From assembly GCA_020161935.1 (NCBI GenBank), contig JAIUNI010000007.1:273864-337863 (forward strand): a DNA stretch of 64,000 nt, written 5' to 3'. Shown here piece by piece: positions 24,314-33,117 of the stretch. The notes below the pieces were generated by a model. That model did no database searches and was not told the DNA's origin. It saw only the letters and a list, made by a program, of their open reading frames with translations. Both the position numbers and the translations under genes were made by a program. How positions within the stretch are numbered: the first letter of the stretch is position 1; each line of letters opens with the position of its first letter. Source of the stretch: Chloroflexota bacterium. Lineage in GTDB: Bacteria; Chloroflexota; Anaerolineae; Aggregatilineales; Phototrophicaceae.

Positions 24314-24352
24314 GTGAGGATACGGCGTGTGCCGATCCTCACTTTTATTTTG
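24314..24352 (+). terminator. Terminator after the S41-like gene
   Basis: GTGAGGAT (24314-24321) pairs with ATCCTCAC (24335-24342), with an inner CGGC/GCCG, followed by TTTTATTTTG. Confidence 0.85.
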
Positions 24353-24454
24353 TGCAGAATCAACCAAGTTGTTGTTGCCCTGCAAGGATTTCTTCTGTAC
24401 CATGCACATACGTCTTGCAGCCTTTTTCACACGCCAATGGAGGCATCGACATTT

Positions 24455-25531
24455 ATGAAAGCCGTTATTCTCGCCGCTGGTAAGGCAACACGGTTGCGCC
24501 CAGTGACGCTGACAATGCCTAAAGCGCTTGTCCCTGTTGCCAACAAAACACTCATCGGTTACGCCTTTGACGTTCTAAAAGCGGCGGGTTTTGATGAAAT
24601 TGGTATCGTGGTCAACGACCTCGACTCGCCCCTGCCCCAGACGTTAGGGGATGGCGCGGCGCTGGGCATCCGCTTGCAGTACATTGTGCAGGCCGAGCAA
24701 AAAGGTTTAGCGCACGCGGTCGGGCTGTGCCGCGATTTTGTGGGCAACGAACCCTTCTGTGTTTTCCTCGGCGACAACATCTTCCAAGATAAGATGAGTT
24801 CGATGTTCGCCAACTTCCTGACTTCGGACGCGGAGTCAGCGATTGCGCTCGGTGAAGTTTCCGACCCGACGCGCTTTGGTATCGCTGAACTAAACGACGA
24901 TGGTTCGATTGCCCGTGTGGTCGAAAAGCCGAAGGAACCCAAGTCGAACCTCGCCATTTCCGGCGTGTACCTGTTCCGCCCCAGCATCTTTGACGCAATT
25001 GACCGGATTAAGCCGTCGTGGCGCAACGAACTCGAAATTACTGATGCGATCCAAAGGTTGGTTGACGATGGGAAACGAGTGGACTCGTACATCCTCAAGG
25101 GTTGGTGGATTGATGCCGGTAAGCCGGATGCGATTGTGCTAGCGAACCAACTCGTCCTTGAAGAACTGCCGTATACACCGGCGAACGAGGACAAGACGCA
25201 GATCATCGGTAACTCGACCGTGACTCACCGTGTCATCCTCGGTAAGAACAGCCAAGTGATTGACAGCGTGGTACGCGGGCCGGTGATTATTGGTGATAAC
25301 ACAGTCATCCGTAACAGCTACGTTGGTCCTTACACGGCGCTGGGTGATAATGTGACGATTGAAGGCAGCGAAATCGAAGCCAGCATCGTCATGAAGAACT
25401 GCACCATCAGCAACATCAAAGGGCGCATCGACTCGAGTTTGCTGGCAGATAACGCCCAACTTTCGGCAGCCAACCATATGCCGGAAACCCACCGTTTTGT
25501 CCTCGCAGAAAACAGCTACGTGCAGTTGTAA
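24455..25531 (+). CDS. Sugar-1-phosphate nucleotidyltransferase with left-handed beta-helix
   Basis: A 358-aa enzyme that joins a sugar-1-phosphate to an NTP to give an activated sugar. The longer open frame starts at 24314 inside a terminator; ATG 24455 begins exactly at the family start, ILAAGKATRLRPVTLTMPKALVPVANK in motif form (L-A-A-G-K-x-T-R-L-R-P, then P-K-x-L). Other signatures: FLGDNIF, VVEKPKEPKSNLAISGVYLF and WWIDAGKPDAI. From about residue 265 hexapeptide repeats (VIIGDNTVIRNSYVGPY) form a left-handed helix, as in the long RmlA-like thymidylyltransferases and GlmU-related enzymes. Substrate not determinable. It may feed the glycolipid or polysaccharide genes nearby. Confidence 0.88.
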   Translation: MKAVILAAGKATRLRPVTLTMPKALVPVANKTLIGYAFDVLKAAGFDEIGIVVNDLDSPLPQTLGDGAALGIRLQYIVQAEQKGLAHAVGLCRDFVGNEPFCVFLGDNIFQDKMSSMFANFLTSDAESAIALGEVSDPTRFGIAELNDDGSIARVVEKPKEPKSNLAISGVYLFRPSIFDAIDRIKPSWRNELEITDAIQRLVDDGKRVDSYILKGWWIDAGKPDAIVLANQLVLEELPYTPANEDKTQIIGNSTVTHRVILGKNSQVIDSVVRGPVIIGDNTVIRNSYVGPYTALGDNVTIEGSEIEASIVMKNCTISNIKGRIDSSLLADNAQLSAANHMPETHRFVLAENSYVQL

Positions 25532-25559
25532 GATCGACATATCATTTGCGGTTACGTCT

Positions 25560-25633
25560 GCCGGAGGATAACCCCGCAAGGGGACTATAGACCCTCCGGC
25601 AAGTTCAATAAAGCCCCGTAAACGGGACTCTTT
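25560..25633 (+). ncRNA. Candidate structured RNA with GNRA tetraloop
   Basis: GCCGGAGG (25560-25567) pairs with CCTCCGGC (25593-25600). Inside, CCCC-GCAA-GGGG (25572-25583) is a stem capped by a GNRA-type tetraloop, separated by an asymmetric internal loop ATAA / ACTATAGAC. A second hairpin CCCGT/ACGGG (25615-25626) is flanked by AAAG and CTCTTT. No T-run follows, so it is not a simple terminator. I cannot assign it to a known RNA family. Confidence 0.4.
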
Positions 25634-25749
25634 AAGCCGTCAGCCCTGCCTAATGAATTGCTGTTTCGTCGCATCAACAGCTTCCATCCGCGAAATACAA
25701 TGAGGATGGAGACATATGCAATCTACTTCATTTCAAAGGAGCAAACATC

Positions 25750-26223
25750 ATGTCCCGTAAAACGGAATTGAAAGCAAAACTTGAACAGAGCCGCCAGCAT
25801 TTGAACCATGTGCTTGATCTCGTGGGCGACCGTTGGGATACGCAGGTTTATACCGAAGGCGCAGCGTGGACGGTGCGACAGTTAGCGGTTCACCTGATGA
25901 TTAGCGACAAGGGGCAAACCTCAACGGTGATGGGCATCGCGCGGGGTGAAGACCCAATTCCGGCGGATTTCGACCTCGAACGCTACAACCGCCGTTCGGT
26001 GGAAAAACGGGCGGACACACCACTCGGCGACATCCGCGCCAGCCTCGCGGCGAGCTACGCCGAACGCGAAGCGTGGCTCAACACACTGGATGAAGCGGCG
26101 CTGGACAACAGGGGACGGCATGGTTCGGGTCAAATCCTCAGTGTCGCCGAAATTTTACGGGTGATGGCTGACCACGAGGAAGCCCATGCCAATGACATCG
26201 CGCGGCTATTGAAGATCGATTAA
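25750..26223 (+). CDS. DinB-superfamily protein
   Basis: A 157-aa four-helix-bundle protein of the DinB/DUF664 (ClfS-like) superfamily, often metal-binding thiol-dependent enzymes or stress proteins. The helix patterns RQLAVHLMISDKG and VMADHEEAHANDIARLL carry the three spaced histidines (one near residue 47, two near 145-149) that normally bind a divalent metal. AAAGGAG precedes the ATG. Function unknown. Confidence 0.82.
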   Translation: MSRKTELKAKLEQSRQHLNHVLDLVGDRWDTQVYTEGAAWTVRQLAVHLMISDKGQTSTVMGIARGEDPIPADFDLERYNRRSVEKRADTPLGDIRASLAASYAEREAWLNTLDEAALDNRGRHGSGQILSVAEILRVMADHEEAHANDIARLLKID

Positions 26224-26232
26224 ATCCCCTAC

Positions 26233-26266
26233 TTGACACACGATATGATATACAGCGTATCATATC
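26233..26266 (+). promoter_or_regulatory. Promoter with palindromic operator upstream of the P450 gene
   Basis: TTGACA (26233-26238) and TATCAT (26258-26263) are 19 bp apart. GATATGATA (26242-26250) and TATCATATC (26258-26266) form a 9-bp inverted repeat with a 7-bp spacer, overlapping the -10 box. Such a site would suit a TetR-type repressor; the long promoter spacer also recalls MerR-type control. No regulator gene is adjacent. Confidence 0.6.
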
Positions 26267-26313
26267 TCTGTGAAACGCTTATTGTAATGATGTAGCAGAA
26301 TGGGGTTTTAGCG

Positions 26314-27552
26314 ATGGCAGCAGAGTTACCAATTCACGCCGTTCAACCGGAAGCCGGTAAATGTCCCGTTGATCACAGGCAAATTTCGCGTCAGAAAACG
26401 GCGATCAAGGTTGATCCCTCAACGCTGCCGATTGAACGTGACGCGAAGGGGGTATGGCATATACGCGGCTTTCATGAGGCGCGTTCCATTCTGCGAGGAA
26501 CGGAAACCCGGCAAGCGGGATTTGGTGCGCGCTATCTCATGGATGTTAAAGTGCTGATCAATCTCCCGATTCTGTACCTTGAGGGGAAAGATCACCTCTC
26601 GCAGCGACGGCAGACGGCACGGTTCTTTACTCCCAAAACGGTTACAACCGATTACACGGAATTCATTGAAGCACTCGCTGACAATTTGATTGCTGACCTG
26701 AAACGTAAACGCCGTGAAGACCTCGATAAAATGAGCCTTACGCTGGCGGCAGCAGTGGTCAGCCGGGTTGTCGGCTTAACACACAACCTGATGTCGGGGA
26801 TGGAAAAGCGGATTGAAGTGTTCTTCCAACAAACTAGCACGACCTCAAAACTGCTGGAGAAACTCCAAGGACTCGTTAAGCAGTTCCAACTGTTCGTGTT
26901 TTATCTAATAGATGTGCGACCTTCTATACAGGCACACCGACGACAGCCGCAAGAAGATGTAATCTCACACCTGATCGAAAACAAATACAGCGATCTAGAA
27001 ATCCTTACGGAGTGTGTGACGTACGCTGCGGCAGGCATGACTACAACGCGCGAGTTTATCGGCGTGACGGCGTGGCATTTCCTCGAAAACCCGGAACTGC
27101 GAGCCGAGTATCTGGCGGCGGATGAGGAAAAACGCTACGAAATCCTCCACGAAATGCTGCGGCTTGAACCCGTGATCGCGCATCTTTACCGCCACGCGAT
27201 GGCAGACATCTCGGTGGAAAGCGGCGGCAAGACCTACACCATCCCCAAGGGCGAGATGATCCAACTGCATCTGTATAACACAAACACGGATGAACACGTT
27301 ATTGATGGCGACCCGCGGGAACTGTGTCCGGCGCGTCCGATCCACGGCGACCATATTCCGCCGATGTTGATGAGCTTCGGCGACGGACATCACCGCTGCC
27401 CCGGCGCGTATCTCGCGATCAAGGAAACCGATATTTTCTTGCAGCGGCTGCTGGCAATTCCCACGCTGCGAATTGAGAAGCAGCCGACGCTGGGCTGGAA
27501 TGAAGTGGCGCAAAGCTATGAAATCCGCGATTTTATCCTGACGGTAGAGTGA
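26314..27552 (+). CDS. Cytochrome P450
   Basis: A 412-aa soluble bacterial class P450 monooxygenase. The haem-ligand loop is MSFGDGHHRCPGAYLA (FGxGxHxCxG, Cys near residue 367). The I-helix oxygen-activation motif is AAAGMTTTREF, and the K-helix ExxR is in HEMLRLEP. No ferredoxin or reductase is fused or adjacent; the siderophore-interacting flavoprotein downstream is not an obvious partner. Substrate unknown. The gene lies behind a promoter that overlaps a palindromic operator. Confidence 0.93.
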   Translation: MAAELPIHAVQPEAGKCPVDHRQISRQKTAIKVDPSTLPIERDAKGVWHIRGFHEARSILRGTETRQAGFGARYLMDVKVLINLPILYLEGKDHLSQRRQTARFFTPKTVTTDYTEFIEALADNLIADLKRKRREDLDKMSLTLAAAVVSRVVGLTHNLMSGMEKRIEVFFQQTSTTSKLLEKLQGLVKQFQLFVFYLIDVRPSIQAHRRQPQEDVISHLIENKYSDLEILTECVTYAAAGMTTTREFIGVTAWHFLENPELRAEYLAADEEKRYEILHEMLRLEPVIAHLYRHAMADISVESGGKTYTIPKGEMIQLHLYNTNTDEHVIDGDPRELCPARPIHGDHIPPMLMSFGDGHHRCPGAYLAIKETDIFLQRLLAIPTLRIEKQPTLGWNEVAQSYEIRDFILTVE

Positions 27553-27728
27553 CAAATACCGACTAAATTAACTTCTATCAACTTATCATTTTCGCAATTT
27601 ATAAGACGCGATTTTGAGCTGTAAATATTAGGGCTAAGATCAGCAAACTTTTGTCTTAATCCCCTGCGTAGAAACAAGCCGTTGGCTCCTTTATGATGGG
27701 TGTCTTTGAACTATTCGGAGACACCTAT

Positions 27729-28502
27729 ATGACTTTGCAGACTGAAACCCATGCCAACGCAATGTTTGGCATGTTTCGTATCCTCGCCCATGTCGTGCGG
27801 GCTGCCGACATCAGCCCGCATATGCGACGGGTAACGCTCGGCGGTGAGGGACTGCGCCCGCTGGTGGATACTGTCCAACCGGCGGATGCGATCAAACTGT
27901 ATCTGCCACTTCCCGGCGGCAAGGGCTTCATGCCTAAAATGTTTGATTTGCTAGGGCGTTCGCCACAACACCATCTTCGCGCATACACCGTTCGCAGCTT
28001 CCGGCCTGAGGCGTTGGAACTTGATATTGATGTGTTTATACATGGTGAGACACCCGGTTCGGTTTGGGCGCGAACAGTGCAAGCGGGTGAGCAAGTCGGG
28101 TTCATCGGCCCACGCCACGACTTTAAACCACCTACCGAGGCACAGTGGTATGTGCTGGCGGGTGATGAAAGTGCGCTGCCAGCCATCGCCTCAATTATAG
28201 AACGCCTGCCCACAGGGACACATGCGGATGCGTTCATTGAGGTTATCGACGCGGCGGACGAGCTGCCTATCAATACTCCGGCTGATGTGCGTATACAGTG
28301 GCTGCACCGTGGCAGCAAGCCTACGCACCAAAGCGACCTGCTCGAAAAAGCGCTGCGCGGCCTCCAGTGGCAGAGTGGTCAGGGGTACTGTTGGGCTGCG
28401 GGCGAGGCGGGAGTTATCCGCAAAATACGCACGCATCTGCAAAGTGAACGCGGGCTGCCGAAAACGGCGGTACAGGTGATGGGTTATTGGAAGCAATCGT
28501 GA
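27729..28502 (+). CDS. Siderophore-interacting protein (ferric-siderophore reductase)
   Basis: A 257-aa member of the SIP/ViuB family, cytosolic FAD proteins that reduce ferric siderophores to release iron. Visible are the N-terminal RMxxVTLGG beta-barrel start, RAYTVRSF (FAD-binding RxYTxR), DVFIHGETPGSVWARTVQAGEQV and the NAD(P)H-binding LAGDESALPAIASIIERLP, with the C-terminal AAGEAGVIRKIRTHL and GYWKQ. The open frame begins at 27693, but GGAGA lies before ATG 27729, which I take as the start. Confidence 0.9.
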   Translation: MTLQTETHANAMFGMFRILAHVVRAADISPHMRRVTLGGEGLRPLVDTVQPADAIKLYLPLPGGKGFMPKMFDLLGRSPQHHLRAYTVRSFRPEALELDIDVFIHGETPGSVWARTVQAGEQVGFIGPRHDFKPPTEAQWYVLAGDESALPAIASIIERLPTGTHADAFIEVIDAADELPINTPADVRIQWLHRGSKPTHQSDLLEKALRGLQWQSGQGYCWAAGEAGVIRKIRTHLQSERGLPKTAVQVMGYWKQS

Positions 28503-28558
28503 GGAGTTGACTATAGGAAAATGGAATGGTCTGAGAGGGTGTTTAGAAACCTTACCCC

Positions 28559-28618
28559 CACGATGGTACGTTCGCAGGCTCACTCCACCATCAGCCTCAC
28601 CCTGAGGGAGAAGGGGAG
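28559..28618. repeat. Class E repeat copy 1
   Basis: ACGATGGTACGTTCGCAGG is followed by CTCACTCCACCATCAGCC and CCCTGAGGGAGAAGGGG. Related copies lie at 42591-42642 and, inverted, at 63951-64000. Confidence 0.75.
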
Positions 28619-28623
28619 TCATA

Positions 28624-28701
28624 CGGGAGGGTCTCAGCCCCTCCCCTACAAATAGAGATGCTTTTGTGAAGTTGGAAAGGGCGCAAAGCCTTGCCCCCTA
28701 C
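28624..28701 (+). repeat. Two class C palindromes
   Basis: GGGAGGG-TCTCAG-CCCCTCCCCTAC (28624-28649) and GGGCGCAAAGCCTTGCCCCCTAC (28679-28701) are separated by a linker. The first is identical to the palindrome of the 152-bp array. Confidence 0.75.
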
Positions 28702-28719
28702 AGCTTTGAGAGCAACTTT

Positions 28720-30780
28720 TTAGAAAGCGATCAGGTCGCACATGCGCTGGCGGATGTCCGCCACCTGCGGCACCACGCCTTCCATCAACACGGTGCTGAA
28801 GGGTACCGGCACGCTGGGCGCACCCATGCGTTCAATCGGCCCATCGAGATCGGTAAAGGCTTCGGTGGCAATTGTCGCGGCGATTTCCGCACCGAAACCG
28901 CTCATCAGGATTTCCTCATGCACGATCAGACATTTACCCGTCTTTCGCACGGAGGCCAGCACACACGCTTTATCCCACGGCACGAGCGTCCGCAGGTCGA
29001 TGACTTCAATCGACTCACCAGCTTCTTCTGCCGCCAGTTCACAGCGTTCGACCATGCCGCCCCATGTGACCACGGTTAAGGCGCTGCCCTCGCGGACAAT
29101 TTGTGCTTTGCCGAAGGGCAGCACATAGTCATCGCCGGGATAAGGCCGCCGCGCCCAACTCGCATCTAACATGGCCCGATGCTCGAAGAAGATGACCGGA
29201 TCATTACCGCGCATGGCTGCCCGCAGCAAGCCAACGGCATCCTCGGCGTTGGATGGCACCGCTAACATCCAACCCGGTTGATGGACGTAGGTGGCCTCGC
29301 TGGTGACGCTGTGCCACGGGTCACCAATCCGACGGTAGCCACCGGCCATACGAATGACCATCGGCGCGGCGAAGCGGTTGTCCGTGCGCCAGCGAATGGT
29401 GCCGCAGTTGTTGATATGCTCGGTCGCGGGGTCGGCATATTTGCGGTATTGAATTTCTGGCAACGGCATCAAACCAGCGAAAGCCATGCCGACTGCACGA
29501 CCGATAATGCCTTCTTCGGAAAGGCTGGTATCAAATACCCGTGCTTCGCCATGCGCTGCCTGTAAACCCAACGTCGCGGCATGTACGCCGCCCTTCACGC
29601 CCACATCCTCGCCAAAGACGACGCAGCGGTTATTGACGCGCAGTTCGACATCCAACGTTCGGCGAATGGCTTCCAGCATGTTCAAGCGCCGTAAATCGGG
29701 CGGGTTGGTAACGTTGGTGCCTTTGGGCAGTTCGATACCTTCCGCCGCCAAACCACCCATCAACTGGGGTTCGCCTTCTACAGCAAACACCCGCCGCGTC
29801 ACGGTTTGTGGTTCAGCGAACGGGTACTCCATCGCGCGGTCACGGGCGGCCAGCACTTCAGTTTTGATGTCACCCTTTAGGGCTTCCCAATCTTCTTCGC
29901 TCATGAGTTCCGGCACAAGGTAATCATGCAGCGCCGGAATAGGATCACGCCCCCACTCAGCGGCTAATGTTTCCGCTGATTTATAGGCTTGATTATCGAC
30001 ACTCGAATGACCGGAGAGGCGCGGCACCGTCAAGCGCAGGAGTGCAGCGCCCTTCCCTGCACGCACATGCTCGACTGCCTGCACAACGAGGTCAGCCGTT
30101 TCGGCAGGCTGGGTTCCGCTGCCATCCCAGATCGCCAAGTTCTTGAAAGAGGCCAAGTTGGCGGCGATATTCGCTCCGGGTGTTTGGGTCGGGCTTTGCA
30201 CCGAAATGGCGTAACCGTTGTCCTCGACCATAAACAACACGGGTAGTTCTAAGGTGGTCGCGATATTTAATGCCGCCCAGAAGCCGTTGCTGGAAATCGC
30301 ACCGTCGCCGGTAAAAATGACGACCATGCTATCTGCCAGTTCAGTTTCGCCCAACTGCTCGACACGGTAGCGGATAGCCTGTGCCCAGCCGACGGCGGGC
30401 GTAAACTGCGCCCCGACATCGGCAGCCATTGGCAGCACGGTTGCCCGTTCGCGGCGCGGCAGGTTGAATACCACGCCAATATCACGTCCATCGCTGATGC
30501 CACCCGCCCGCGCCATGTCGGAGGCAATCGCTTCTTCGACCGTTAAACCGCAGCCGTAGACAAAGGGACGCGAACGGTAGTAGGCGCTGCCCGCATCAAA
30601 CGGGCGGGTCATCAACTGTGCCAGCAGCACCTGACCCAATTCGTGGCCGCGTGCAGAAAATTGGTAGTTGATATACCCTTGGGGGACGAGTTCTTGTTCT
30701 TCAAGTTCATCGACAAAACGCGAGGTTAGCACCAGTCGGGCGACTTCGTGCCAGTCAAAAGCCGGATGTAAAGCGCTCAA
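28720..30780 (-). CDS. 2-oxoacid dehydrogenase E1, fused alpha and beta subunits
   Basis: A 686-aa thiamine-diphosphate enzyme joining the E1 alpha and E1 beta subunits of a pyruvate or branched-chain 2-oxoacid dehydrogenase in one chain. The alpha half (1 to about 325) has GDGAISSNGFWAALNIA with the downstream VEDNGYAIS ThDP-binding motif. The beta half (from about 350) has FGEDVGVKGGVHAAT, ILPEIQY-like LPEIQYRKYADP and a C-terminal transketolase domain (VVTWGGMVERC, VIDLRTLVPWD). It would decarboxylate the 2-oxoacid and pass the acyl group to a lipoylated E2, which is not in this window. The start codon is TTG, 8 bases after GGAG. Confidence 0.9.
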   Translation of the reverse strand: MSALHPAFDWHEVARLVLTSRFVDELEEQELVPQGYINYQFSARGHELGQVLLAQLMTRPFDAGSAYYRSRPFVYGCGLTVEEAIASDMARAGGISDGRDIGVVFNLPRRERATVLPMAADVGAQFTPAVGWAQAIRYRVEQLGETELADSMVVIFTGDGAISSNGFWAALNIATTLELPVLFMVEDNGYAISVQSPTQTPGANIAANLASFKNLAIWDGSGTQPAETADLVVQAVEHVRAGKGAALLRLTVPRLSGHSSVDNQAYKSAETLAAEWGRDPIPALHDYLVPELMSEEDWEALKGDIKTEVLAARDRAMEYPFAEPQTVTRRVFAVEGEPQLMGGLAAEGIELPKGTNVTNPPDLRRLNMLEAIRRTLDVELRVNNRCVVFGEDVGVKGGVHAATLGLQAAHGEARVFDTSLSEEGIIGRAVGMAFAGLMPLPEIQYRKYADPATEHINNCGTIRWRTDNRFAAPMVIRMAGGYRRIGDPWHSVTSEATYVHQPGWMLAVPSNAEDAVGLLRAAMRGNDPVIFFEHRAMLDASWARRPYPGDDYVLPFGKAQIVREGSALTVVTWGGMVERCELAAEEAGESIEVIDLRTLVPWDKACVLASVRKTGKCLIVHEEILMSGFGAEIAATIATEAFTDLDGPIERMGAPSVPVPFSTVLMEGVVPQVADIRQRMCDLIAF

Positions 30781-30945
30781 ATTATTTTCTCCAGAAGGTG
30801 GTTAGGGCGAATAAGTAAGTGAACAGTGTGACCATCCTGAGTGTATTTCTACTATATGTCCATTCTAACCCAGCGTTGCGATGATATACCCATTCCATAA
30901 ACAATTTCGTATACTTTGATCGAAATCACCAGAAAAGGATAGCAC

Positions 30946-32454
30946 ATGGAAAAAAAGTTGCAGGAACTCAAAACGCGACTGCTGGAAATTAACGATTTGA
31001 ATAACGCTGCCGCGCTGCTCTCTTGGGATCAATCGACCTACATGCCGCCGGGAGGTGCAGAAGCCCGTGGACGGCAGATGGCGACCCTCGGCAAGCTGGC
31101 GCAAGAAAAAATGGTTGATCCTGCGGTGGGCAAGCTGCTAGACGAACTACGCCCTTACGAAGAAGGATTGCCCTACGACTCGGACGATGCCAGCCTGATC
31201 CGCGTGGCACGGCGCACCTTCGAGCAAGCAGTGAATATCCCACCGAGCTTCGTGGCCGAGTTTACCAACCACAACGCCCTCTCCTACCAAGCGTGGACGG
31301 AAGCTCGCCCCGCGAACGACTTCAACCGTGTTCGCCCGATGTTGGAAAAGACGCTGGATTACAGCCGCCAGATGGCGGAGTATTTCCCCGGTTACGGTCA
31401 TATCGCCGACCCGTTGATTAACTTCACCGATTACGGCATGAAGGCTTCGGATGTCAGCGCGATCTTCGCCCAACTACGGAAAGAACTGGTGCCGATTGTC
31501 AAAGCAATCACCAGCCAAGAACCGGCGGATGATTCGTGCTTGCGGCAGTTTTACCCGCAGGATAAGCAGTTGGAATTCGGCCTTAAGGTCATTAAGAAGT
31601 ATGGGTACGACTTCAACCGTGGGCGGCAGGATTTGACCCATCACCCGTTCATGACCAAGTTCTCGCTGGGTGATATTCGCATCACAACGCGCGTGCATGA
31701 AACCGACCTCGGCGACGCGCTGTTTAGTACGCTGCACGAGTCGGGTCATGCCATGTACGAGATGGGCATCAACATGGCGTATGAAGGTACACCGCTGGCG
31801 AACGGTACGTCATCCGGCGTTCACGAAAGCCAATCGCGGTTGTGGGAAAATATCGTCGGTCGCAGCCGTGGCTTCTGGGACCATTTCTACCCTGACCTGC
31901 AAGCGACCTTCCCCGACCAACTCGGCAAGGTATCGCTCGACACGTTCTACCGCGCGATTAACGGGGTGAGGAAGTCGCTCATTCGTACGGACGCGGACGA
32001 GGTAACGTATAACCTGCATGTCATGCTGCGTTTCGACCTTGAAATGCAGATGCTTGACGGATCGCTGTCGATCCGCGACCTGCCGGAAGCATGGCAAGAA
32101 CGCTACGAGAACGATCTGGGTATCGCCGCGCCGGACAACCGTGACGGTGTGCTGCAAGATGTTCACTGGTACGCTTTCACCATCGGCGGTGTGTTCCAAG
32201 GTTACACGCTGGGGAACATTCTCAGCGGCCTGTACTACCAAGCGGCATTAAAAGCACACCCCGAAATTCCTGCGGAGATCAACCACGGTAAGTTCGATAC
32301 GCTGCATAATTGGCTGCGAACCAACCTGTACCAGCACGGCAGCAAGTTCACCGCCGCCGAATTGACCGAACGGGTAACGGGTGGCCCGCTGCGGATTGAG
32401 CCATACATCCAATACCTGAAAACCAAGTACGGCGAGTTGTATAAGCTGGATTAG
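30946..32454 (+). CDS. M32-family metallocarboxypeptidase
   Basis: A 502-aa cytosolic zinc or cobalt carboxypeptidase like Taq carboxypeptidase and PfuCP, which removes C-terminal residues except proline. The metal motif STLHESGHAMYEMGIN (HExxH, near residue 265) is followed by GVHESQSRLWEN (third ligand Glu and conserved HES[Q/M]SRxxEN). Length is standard. AAAGGA precedes the ATG. The gene is divergent from the E1 dehydrogenase gene. Confidence 0.95.
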   Translation: MEKKLQELKTRLLEINDLNNAAALLSWDQSTYMPPGGAEARGRQMATLGKLAQEKMVDPAVGKLLDELRPYEEGLPYDSDDASLIRVARRTFEQAVNIPPSFVAEFTNHNALSYQAWTEARPANDFNRVRPMLEKTLDYSRQMAEYFPGYGHIADPLINFTDYGMKASDVSAIFAQLRKELVPIVKAITSQEPADDSCLRQFYPQDKQLEFGLKVIKKYGYDFNRGRQDLTHHPFMTKFSLGDIRITTRVHETDLGDALFSTLHESGHAMYEMGINMAYEGTPLANGTSSGVHESQSRLWENIVGRSRGFWDHFYPDLQATFPDQLGKVSLDTFYRAINGVRKSLIRTDADEVTYNLHVMLRFDLEMQMLDGSLSIRDLPEAWQERYENDLGIAAPDNRDGVLQDVHWYAFTIGGVFQGYTLGNILSGLYYQAALKAHPEIPAEINHGKFDTLHNWLRTNLYQHGSKFTAAELTERVTGGPLRIEPYIQYLKTKYGELYKLD

Positions 32455-32478
32455 GTGACCTCACCGTAAATGGCGTGG

Positions 32479-33024
32479 GGATCAAATGCACGGGAGGGTC
32501 TCAGCCCCTCCCCTACGAAAAGACGTGTTTGTGGTTGGTGGCGCGGAGAAAGAACCCCCTCCGTCGCTGACGCGACACCGATCTGCTACCTTGCGGCAAG
32601 CTCAGTCGCAGATCGCCCGTAAACGAGGGAGGATCAAATGCACGGGAGGGTCTCAGCCCCTCCCCTACGAAAAGACGTGGTTGTGGTTGGCGGCGCGGAG
32701 AAAGAACCCCCTCCGTCGCTGACGCGACACCGATCTGCTACCTTGCGGCAAGCTCAGTCGCAGATCGCCCGTGAACGAGGGAGGATCAAATGCACGGGAG
32801 GGTCTCAGCCCCTCCCCTACGAAAAGACGTGTTTGTGGTTGGTGGCGCGGGGAAAGAACCCCCTCCGTCGCTGACGCGACACCGATCTGCTACCTTGCGA
32901 CAAGCTCAGTCGCAGATCGCCCGTAAACGAGGGAGGATCAAATGCACGGGAGGGTCTCAGCCCCTCCCCTACGAAAAGGCGTGGTTGTGGTTGGTGGCGC
33001 GGACGAGATGTATCTCGTCCCTAC
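32479..33024 (+). repeat. 152-bp tandem array with CCCTAC palindromes (class C)
   Basis: Three near-identical 152-bp units begin at 32486, 32638 and 32790, then a partial unit from 32942. Each has the palindrome GGGAGGG-TCTCAG-CCCCTCCCCTAC, the linker GACGTGTTTGTGGTTGG and a second inverted pair around CCGTCGCTGACGCGACACCG. The last, partial unit switches in its linker into another palindrome, GGACGAGATGTATCTCGTCCCTAC (33001-33024), the same as at 17.74 kb. The three overlapping 78-aa frames are artefacts of the repeat. The gap 32455-33117 holds no gene. Confidence 0.88.
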
Positions 33025-33054
33025 AAAATCACGGTAAACGTAAATCAGAAGTGC

Positions 33055-33092
33055 AAAAACAAAAGAGGCTTCGTTTTTCACGAAGCCTCTTT
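33055..33092 (-). terminator. Terminator of the LysM lipoprotein gene
   Basis: On the minus strand AAAGAGGCTTCG and CGAAGCCTCTTT (33062-33073, 33081-33092) form a 12-bp stem followed by TTGTTTTTG. Confidence 0.85.
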
Positions 33093-33117
33093 GTCCCCAA
33101 GAACTACAGCCTGCTCA

